Assembly (NCBI GenBank): GCA_963675135.1
Contig: OY776124.1
Location: 20,954,066-21,018,065, forward strand
Length of the DNA stretch: 64,000 nucleotides
Reading direction: 5' to 3'
DNA from: Galeopsis tetrahit
Lineage: Eukaryota > Streptophyta > Magnoliopsida > Lamiales > Lamiaceae
The translations under genes were made by a program, and so were the position numbers. Of the stretch, positions 56,301 through 64,000 are shown piece by piece; within the stretch, counting starts at the first letter, position 1, and every line of letters begins with the position of its first letter. A model generated the notes under the pieces. That model had not been told where the DNA came from. It was given only the letters and a program-made list of their open reading frames with translations, and made no database searches.

Positions 56301-57103
56301 CACATTGTCGCATTTGAACACCATTCCAAATGTGTCGTGCATTGGCCAATGACTAACGATCCAATTAGTTATGAGAAGACGAGTATTCTCTCTAAATCTA
56401 TTTGAGGAATGAATCATATTCTTGGCTCAACTACCGCGCACATGTACTTTATGGTGTGCCCAACACATGCCTAATCTACCCCGTTAGGAGTGCAAGCGTC
56501 GGTCATGGTCAAAGCCCATCACGCCATACATGTCGCGTGTATTGACCTCAAGTCGAAGGACATTACATTGCTCCACAAATCGATATTCCCGTAGACACGC
56601 AAATAGAATACACCAAACGGTTTCTCGATTGGGCAAGCCAATACTCTCAAGGTATCCGTGCATCCATCATGAGATACCTAGTATCTCGTAGTTGTGAGAA
56701 CCACTACATCCTCTAAGGATATGATGCAGATCGCACACCAATCTCAATCGCATCATCGGTATCCCAATCTCGATGATCCTTGATTGGGGCTACTTTAAAA
56801 ACTATGATATAGTCAATCGAGATCTCACATCTCAATGACATCATTGGTTCATGGGATCACATATAAGAATAAATGCAAACGATCAAACATAACATTCTAT
56901 AAGTGTATCACCGAATATTATTACTAACGTCAATAATACTTTTAAATAACTGGATATGATCAAATACAATGTCCTTATAATGATTGTCTCTAGAACATCT
57001 ATACTAACAGTTTCAATTCCGGCTTCTGCCTCATCAATTTCGTGGGATATGGTTCGCTTTCACCAACAAGCTTCCTATTCTGGGTCTTCTTCATCTTACC
57101 CAT
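53393..57103 (-). pseudogene. LINE ORF1 protein (DUF4283 plus zinc knuckle), broken
   Basis: The start codon is at 57103-57101. The frame runs to 57010, is interrupted by the LTR, and resumes in frame at 55517 once one target copy is discounted. A Lys/Glu/Asp-rich part follows (KKGRNRKEKSPRTMM; DEDEETAMDETDIDE-like). A TAA at 54970-54968 and a one-base loss near 54836 break the DUF4283 domain (LQYEFRLQYIPPSANKV, WDHSLIGYF, then IEQISSFVGKPLYTDRL). The zinc knuckle CVKCRKFGHQMYGC lies at about 54320-54276. A basic and acidic tail ends at 53393. ORF1 proteins of this kind bind RNA in retroposition complexes. Confidence 0.8.
55518..57009 (-). mobile_element. Solo LTR inserted in LINE ORF1 (1492 bp)
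   Basis: The ends are TGTT...AACA. Flanks are gttta (55513-55517) and gtttc (57010-57014), a 5-bp duplication with one change. On the minus strand a ctatataaatacc TATA box (about 55817-55829) precedes a transcribed-type region. No internal retrotransposon sequence is present, so it is a solo LTR formed by LTR-LTR recombination. The start TGTTAGTATAGATGTTCTAG suggests copia, which I rate as tentative. Confidence 0.75.
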
Positions 57104-57490
57104 GCGATGAACACATAATTTAATCCTTTAAACGTCCCAAAACTGCCCGTAACCGCTATCTTCCCTCCTCAATTTTAGAATGAAATTGAGGGAGAATGAT
57201 GAATTCCTCAACCGCTGCAACGTATGGCTCTTGGAACGCATAAACAATCACTAATTATGGAAGAAACTCCCCAAAATCGATCAAAGAAAGTGAAAAATCA
57301 AGTTCCCAAGTCAAGATCCCATTTCAGAGAATCTTGGAGAGAATTTCAAAAATTTCACTCACGTATTATGCATTCATTTTAACTACCGTCGAATTCACTA
57401 AGCACACCCTGTATAAGGTAAGAGTGCAAATCTAATACAACAAACTGATATTTTTGGAAGAATCGGTGCATCTTAGTTCCACGTGGAATT

Positions 57491-58437
57491 GCATATAAGA
57501 ATTTACAATAAAATCTCAATCAACTCAACTTACTTATTTCGTTAATATGATTTTGATTAAATGAAGACTCGTCCCAAGAATTCTCATATGTACTAGACGT
57601 AAGTGTTTGTCTGGAAAATTTATACTAATTCATATTAACCATTGATAATTTGCATGTTAATAATTTCACCCAAGCAAATGTGACATATATACACAAGAAA
57701 TGAAAAAATAAAATAAAAACATAATTAATGTGGCATAACACAAGAAATGTTAAATGGACATTGTTTAATTTTATTTTATGTTTCAAGGAAACTATAAAAC
57801 ACATAATGAATTTTATTAAGGGCAACTCTCAACTTTCCTAACGAGTTAATTCATTAAACCATAATACATTTCAAATCACAATTTGTCTCTCACCCTCTCT
57901 TAAAACTAATATTCAGTAAAATTTTCAAATACACCATGCATACCAAATCATTTTATTGAACATGCTTTTGTCGTTATCCTTATACTCTTACTTATCACCT
58001 CTTTTTTCTCTACTTGCGGTTATAACTTCAATTTTTTCTCTACTTACTAATTAATTTACCGTGATCGACAAATCCATCACTTTATTAATTAATTAATTTA
58101 CAATTCTAGCTTTCGAAAAAAATTAATCTACAATTCTCATTTAAAATGTTCCACTTTTAATAATTGATAAGAGTTGACTGGTCACTCAGCATAGTGTGCA
58201 CGGTGCACACTATACACTAGAGACCAACTCCTAAAAAAAATAAAATTATTTAGCAATTCAAATGCAAATAAAACAAGGGAATACGAGGACACAAAAGAAA
58301 ATAAGAAACAAACATTTATCTTAATGAAATATTTAGCCTACCAATACATCTAATAATTTCTCCCAAATATTTTTTACAAAAATCGTCATCCATCAACACT
58401 GAAAAATAACCAATCATACATCACAAAAACTTATATG
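57491..58437. other. Spacer without recognisable genes
   Basis: AT-rich. At 58190-58225 catagtgtgcacggtgcacactata forms a short palindrome like those in the MITE at 46316-46560. No gene. Confidence 0.5.
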
Positions 58438-59493
58438 CAATATTGCATACATGCATTTCAGTCATTCACACACATGTTCTTTATAAATACACCCATAAGC
58501 TTAATTCACACACACATTTTTTATAAATACACCCACAAGCTTAATTCACACACACATTTTTTATAAATACACCCACAAGCTTAATTCACACACACATTTT
58601 TTTATAAATGCACCCACTGACAGAAATTGAGCATGATCATCTTCTCCGAGCAGTTTTCGGTCACCTCAGGCCGCGGTCGGACGCTGCAATTTACGATGAC
58701 CTTAATCCTTAAATATTTTATATTTCTTTAAATATTCTTTAATATTAATTATTATGGGTCAATGTTATTTTGTATTACGTGCAATAATATATCTTACTAC
58801 ATGCAATAATATATGTTACTATATATTATAATATGGGTTACTTAATCAATAAAAAAAATATATAAAAATTTAAAAGAATCAGTATTACTATATAAAATTG
58901 TGTTATTACTACATGTAATAATTTGTTTTACTACATAAAAAATTATATGTTACTACATACTACAGTATGAATTACTACATTGAATAGACGTTTGTTACTA
59001 TATGTAACTTTATCAAATGATCTAATATTTTTTGCATCATCCTACAATAAAACATTTTGTATTACAACATGATTCTTGTGTTTACTACATTCGATAATAT
59101 ATGTTACTACGTACTATAATATAATGTGAGTTACTACATCAATAAAAACACTAGAAAAAACGTGTTACTAAATAAAAGAATTTGTATTATTATATAAATA
59201 GTTTGTGTTATTACTACATAAAATAATGTGTATTACTACATATTACAATTTGAATTACTACATTTAATATCCCGCGTTCGACAATAAAATAAAAGATAAA
59301 AAAATCACAGAAACGAGTAAAATAAACGGATTAAAAATTTCGAATTAAGCTGTCAGTGGGTGTATTTTTAAAAAAATGTGTGTGAATTAAGTTTATTGGT
59401 GTATTTATAAAAAATGTGTGTGTGAATTAAGTTTGTGGGTGTATTTATAAAAAACATGTGTATGAATAACTGAAATGCATATATGCAATATTT
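58438..59493. mobile_element. Foldback-type element with repeat-built inverted arms
   Basis: The left arm (58438-58624) and right arm (59350-59493) are inverted copies beginning aatattgcatacatgcattt. Each arm is made of tandem 40-bp units (left units at 58481, 58521, 58561 and 58602, containing ttataaatacaccca and ttaattcacacacacatttt). The right arm has fewer units. The core is full of degenerate ttactacat words. No gene; no clear target duplication. Confidence 0.75.
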
Positions 59494-60098
59494 TATACAA
59501 GACTAGCCCTATATTATTCCCATAATAGGTTTGATCAATTACTCATTTGGTACCCAAACTAAATAAAATATACGATGAGGATGTAACAAACAAATGTCTT
59601 GGCGAGTGAAAACTCTTTTAACATATGCATATTTCTACAGTTTCCTCTAGAATAAAATAGAAAGAAAGACTTGATTAAAGCCTAAGTATTCTCATATCGA
59701 AGAAAAATTTAGGGAAGATATATAGTCTATACCCATCGAAGCTTTGTTGCACCAAGAGATATTGAAGTCTGTGACTTTTCAAAATCGTCACCTTGTGTCA
59801 TTTTTTAGTTATAATTCGGGATGACAATTTCAGTCAGTCTTGATCCGTGTTGTTTGGATCGTTCAGTGTAGGACACTCGTGTCCTACAAATTACAATGGA
59901 ACGGGTCATGTCCCATGCCCCGGACCCGTGACCCGTTATTTTTTTTTAATCAATTTATTTTATTTTTTTATTTATAAAATTTCAGCGTCAACTCCATTTA
60001 CTTTTCATAAAACTTGGCTAGGAGTAGCGATTTCACTTTCAATCATTGAAGTCGCTTCTTTAATATCTACGGTCATCGTCAAGTTATAAAAACTTGCA
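59494..60098. other. Spacer with part of a GGATGACAAT-type repeat
   Basis: At 59819-59945 gggatgacaatttcagtcag and cccggacccgtgacccg resemble one end of the hAT-like element at 41395. No partner end or gene was found. Confidence 0.45.
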
Positions 60099-60693
60099 TG
60101 TTGGGTCAAACAAGTCCCACATCAAAAAAGCATTAAAGGATCATGGGGTATAAAGGGGTGGACTAGTATCCATTTGGTACGAAGCCTTTTGGAGAAACTA
60201 AAAAACAAAGTCGTGTCAACCCAAAACAGACAATATCATAGCAATTGGAATTAGGAAGGTCCTCCCGGGAGCCCAATAAGTGGCGCCGTCTGTGGGAAAT
60301 TAGAATCATGGTCCTGGATGAATGTACGTGATGTGGAGATGTCCCCGATGTCAAACTGTAAAAAGACAGAACGACTACCCCTTTGGAGAAATGACATAAT
60401 GAGTCTCTATAGAATATGCATGATGACCTAGATAGAGCGACTCGTTTGAGGGGAGGCTCGATGGTCTTTATTTGAAGGGGAGGATTGTTGGGATCAAACA
60501 AGTCTCATCGAAAAAGCATTAAAGGATCATGGAGTATAAATGGGTGGACTAGTATCCATTTGGTATGAGGCCTTTTGGAGAAACTTATAAAATCAAAGTC
60601 TCACATTGAAAAAGCATTAAATGGGCTTGACTAGCCAAAAGCGGACAATATCATACCAAGTGGAATACGGAGGGTCCTCCCGAGAACCCAGCA
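60099..60693 (+). mobile_element. TRIM (miniature LTR retrotransposon, 595 bp)
   Basis: Two direct repeats (60099 to about 60278 and 60486-60693) share tgttggg(a)tcaaacaagtc, tggactagtatccatttggt, gccttttggagaaact and ggtcctcccg. After the first lies a primer-binding-like tggcgccgtctgtggg (60281-60296); before the second, the purine tract gaaggggagga (60474-60484). The 200-bp inside encodes nothing. Flanks ttgca and ttgaa match 4 of 5. Confidence 0.8.
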
Positions 60694-60956
60694 TTGAACT
60701 TATTCTTTTGTTCTTTTATTTCATGTGAAAAAGGTTCATTTCTTGGAGATTGTAGAGGAGAGAATGAATCATCAAAGTTCTGGAGACCCAATTTATTTGT
60801 AGCTTCTACATTATTAATCTCATCATTGTTGTCCTCTTCCCTTTGTATCTCTTTAGTATTATCTCTTGTTGTCATATCTTTTACGAAAATAATGAGTAAG
60901 TTATCATAGAAAGGAAAACTCTTGTTTCGCCATGTTGGATAACTCGTAAACATTAA
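60694..60956. other. Short spacer with an unexplained minus-strand frame
   Basis: A minus-strand frame (60953 into the TRIM) includes NKLGLQNFDDSFSPLQSPRN, which looks more protein-like than its surroundings. I do not recognise it, and it has no supported start or splice sites. It could be an exon remnant. Confidence 0.25.
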
Positions 60957-62582
60957 GGGGATGTTTGTTTTGGGATTTTGAGGATTTTGAAATTCGGATT
61001 TAAAAATCTAGTGGATTTCAAAATTCTAATGTTTTTTTATGTTTTGGGTTTGTTAAGAATTTAAGTAGGGTAGGATTTAACTTTATAGTATAAGATTATA
61101 TGTGTTTATATGTTGGGATATGAATCCTAGAACAAGTCCTAAATGATGAATAAAAGATAAAAGATAAAGTTTTGATAAGCCAAAAGAAGACTTGAATATT
61201 TTCTAAGTATTGACTGATCTAGTCTAGTTAAGTTGAAGTCATCTTGAACAGATCAGTAGAATTCAAAAGACAAGTACTAGTTTTTTAAAGACAAGTATTA
61301 TTGAAAGAAAAGTACGATTTATAAGTACTTCAATTTTGTTATTTTGTATATGTTAGATTGTTATTGAGCTATGAATAACTGTTGTATAGAACTCATGTTT
61401 TTTAATGTAATAGATAGATTCTTTGTATAGTTTTATAAGTTGACTAAGCTTTATAACAAGAAGCTTAAAGTAATGTAATAGTCTTGTTAGGATTAGTTGA
61501 TAGGACTAGATAAGTTCTATGTTGTAAGTTTGAAGAAGTCTACTGCACAAGTTAAGTTGAAGACGCAGTCTACTACTACTACACAAGACAGGAACGACTC
61601 AACAAGACAGGTCAACTTGAAGTTAGTTACAAACGCGTGTTGAAGATAAAGATTGAAGAATTAGTTAAGGAATAACTAATTAACTGAAGAAACGCGTGAA
61701 AGGATAAGAAGTTTCAGTTAAGAGTTAATTTTCAAGAAAAGTTGGTTACAACTTACTGAGTTCTTGATTTCTAGAATCTATAAATACCTCAAGGTGTTTA
61801 TCACTGGAAAACTACTGAAAATACAGATACTGAAGCTACATACTGAAGAATTGTTCGAAGTTTCTCTCAGAGATTGAAGTTCAGAAAGTGAAGCTACACA
61901 AGTCAAGTGAAGAAACCAGAAGGCTACTACTGAACGAAGAGAAGTTTTATTTTTGTTTACTGTTTCAAGTTGCTAGTTACTTGTAAAATAGCTAGTAAGA
62001 TCGAAGATATATCTGGAGATATAATCGAGAAGATCTAAGTCTTATTTCTTGGGACTTAAAGCCACAAGAACATATTGCTCGATTGGAAGAGTTAATAAGA
62101 ATTTCACAACTGGGTTTGTGAGAGTGGATGTAGACAAGTTGTCGAACCACTATAAATCTCGTGTTTGATTTACTTTACTGTTTTGTTTGTTGATTAATTG
62201 ATTGAATTACATATCTGAACAAGACTAGTTGAGTACATAAAACAGAGTTCTCGAAATAAGTTGAGTATAATCTTTAATTGGGCTCATTGTTAATTTCGTA
62301 TTCCGCACAGTGTAATTCTGATATATCGAAAGATTTTAGAAAAGTCTATTCACCCCCCCTCTAGACATTTTCTTTAGCTTCCCTCGATATTAACTCAACT
62401 TAGGGACCTACATTATAGATATCTATATAGAGTTTGTAGGTATTTATAGGGTTAACTTTTGTTGGGTTTATAGGTATTTGTAGGGTATGATTTTAAAATC
62501 CTAAATCTAAATCTCAAAGTAGAACATGAGTGAGATTTCAAAATCCCAAATCCGAATTTTCCATCATAAAACAAGCATCCCC
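60957..62582. mobile_element. Tourist-like MITE, copy 2, split by a solo LTR
   Basis: The ends are ggggatgtttgttttgggat and aaaacaagcatcccc, with taa on both sides (60954-60956 and 62583-62585). Internal sequence is an inverted-orientation relative of 13075-13390 (aaatccactaga, gtagggtaggatttaacttt). Without the inserted LTR and one TSD copy it is about 320 bp, as in copy 1. Confidence 0.8.
61111..62412 (+). mobile_element. Solo LTR (1302 bp)
   Basis: Starts TGTTGGGATATGAATCC and ends cttagggacctaca, with the exact duplication ttata on both sides (61106-61110 and 62413-62417). A TATA-like ctataaatacctc is at about 61788-61800. The ttcaccccccctctagac stretch near the 3' end is common in copia LTRs. 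No internal sequence remains. Confidence 0.82.
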
Positions 62583-62585
62583 TAA

Positions 62586-64000
62586 TATTTTCACATAAAA
62601 AAAAGTAGATATTGTGCAGTAATACAATTATATTGTACAAGACATCAATTCAAGAACACACGAGAAAAGTTATTGAATTTTCTTTCATGTACTTTGTTCA
62701 TCTATGTTTTCTTTGCTCCGTTGTGTGATTTTTATCGTTATGTATTATTCAGACCTGCTGCGTGATCTTTGTTATTCTATTTCTTTTCAATATTATATAA
62801 TGTGTTGAATTAGAGTTAATGAGTGAAAGATATTTTTGTAAATGTCAAGAAGTCTACTTGATTAGACGTATCCAACCAAATAGAAAACAGATGACATAAG
62901 AAATAACCCAGCTAAGATAATTATTTGAATAGTAATCAACGAGACAAACAACACACAAATGATTTAAGTGGTTCGATCAAGATGATTTACATCCACTGGA
63001 CCAGACAACTTCAACTTTGATTGATTAAGAATGTTTACACACCCATTCTCGGAAATTGAAATTTATCCACCCTTCACTCGTGAACCCACACAACTCAAAG
63101 ACGACAATTGTACTCGCATCAACTAACAATGAACAATTACAAGAGATTATAAAGACCATGGTGATAGCAGCAGTTAGAAACTGTTTGAGTAGTTAGCATC
63201 CGTTTGTAACAACTCATGTGCTCTGTTAAAGCTCAACATAAATGGTAGTTATGCCCTCAAATAGTTGAAAATTGTATTTCAGTTAGTAACTAACTAATTG
63301 TTCGTATCAGAAGACTTGTCCAGAAATATCAGATGATTCTCACTCATTTGATACCCAACTCTTCTGTTCTGGTCAAAAGACTGACTCTACTGATTCTACC
63401 CTTCTGATCTGACCAACTTAGCTGACTTCTAAGCAACTCCTCCTCAACTGACTGAACACATTCAACTCATCTGATTAGGTCTAAGTCATCTTACCTAACC
63501 CTATCAGCTGACCTTACTCAGCTGATGTGAGATTATGATAACACTCACAATAAACTTAAAAAAGAAGAAGTTAATTTAGACAAAATAATTTAAAATGATA
63601 ATTCAAAATAACAATTATTCATATGGATATTCAAAATAATAATTAAACATACCAATCATATTACTATAAATAGAATTAAGAATGCCTATTAGACCATCAT
63701 CTTCAGCCACAAACTCTAAAATGAAGATTTCTAAACTTTAAAATGCAGTTTTTCGTACTCTATTTTAAAAACCTCCTCCAACCATGAAACTCTATATCTT
63801 ACTCTATTTTGAGTATTATTTTATTCATTTTCATTATATTACAATCATTAAATAATATATTTATCTTCATATTTAAATTAATTTATACAATTAAATATTT
63901 ATTTAGTAAATTAAATTATAAATTAAATATTATTGATTTTATCAAAATTATAAAATGTAAATAAATTTGTATTTGTATTTCTTTTCATTTTGTGTTCACT
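62586..64000. other. Spacer with a possible LTR fragment
   Basis: The minus strand from 63543 (TGTTATCATAATCTCACATC) to about 62860 has the look of a copia LTR, including a tctttataatctc TATA-like site. I found no target duplication or partner LTR. The rest, 63560-64000, is AT-rich spacer. Confidence 0.35.

Larger units (their letters stand above)
53335..57472 (-). mobile_element. LINE with ORF1 only, TSD-flanked, interrupted by a solo LTR
   Basis: The minus-strand element is flanked by ttagttccacgtggaatt (53317-53334 and 57473-57490) and ends with a poly(A) tail (T-run to 53354). Without the inserted LTR it is about 2.65 kb. It holds a 5' leader, an ORF1 with DUF4283 and a zinc knuckle, and a 3' end. 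No endonuclease or RT motif is visible, so ORF2 is missing entirely. Such an element depends on another LINE for mobility. Confidence 0.82.

Noticed and set aside
62860..63543. Complete solo LTR
   Set aside because: It looks LTR-like on the minus strand, but no target duplication or clean second end could be found, so it is only mentioned as possible.

Overview
The window looks like nuclear DNA from a dicot plant, possibly a lamiid (a weak guess). The signs are AT-rich spacers, short GT-AG introns, Ty1/copia and Ty3/gypsy retrotransposons, CACTA, MULE, hAT, Tourist and Stowaway DNA elements, LINEs, tRNA-like SINEs and a plant clade B protein phosphatase 2C. I see no bacterial genes, rRNA, true tRNA genes or CRISPR arrays. 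Only one gene looks like an intact host gene: a four-exon AP2C-type PP2C at 47216-48903 (+). Almost everything else is transposable elements, most of them broken and nested.

Layout. 1-9466: a TE end, two minisatellites and a CACTA (En/Spm) element with TNP2, TNPA-like and zf-GRF genes, all with nonsense codons. 9467-14740: spacer with a SINE, a MULE-type non-autonomous element containing two hairpins, and a Tourist-like MITE. 14741-18767: fragments of a copia element in both orientations, joined to the 3' part of a LINE. 20083-23921: a minus-strand gypsy element that keeps gag-protease and has lost RT/integrase. 26379-41019: a second MULE copy, split by a Stowaway MITE and by a 13.4-kb Sirevirus-like copia element. 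That copia element holds a gypsy gag-pro fragment whose LTR carries twelve regularly spaced palindromes. 41395-44383: a hAT-like element, the other end of the copia element, and the 5' end of the LINE. 45817-48903: a second SINE, a palindromic MITE and the PP2C gene. 50679-57490: two TSD-flanked LINE-type insertions (one carrying only ORF1 and interrupted by a solo LTR) and a tandem MITE array. 58438-62582: a foldback element, a TRIM, and a Tourist MITE split by a solo LTR.

The main result is a rearrangement scar. Three insertions (a LINE with a 17-bp TSD, a copia element with a 5-bp TSD, and a hAT-like element with an 8-bp TSD) each have one end near 14.7-18.8 kb and the matching end, reverse-complemented, near 41.4-44.4 kb. 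The simplest reading is that about 24 kb (18768-42501) was inverted, with breaks inside the copia and LINE copies. No functional pathway links the elements. The PP2C is predicted to dephosphorylate MAP kinases, and its upstream DNA has overlapping W-boxes.
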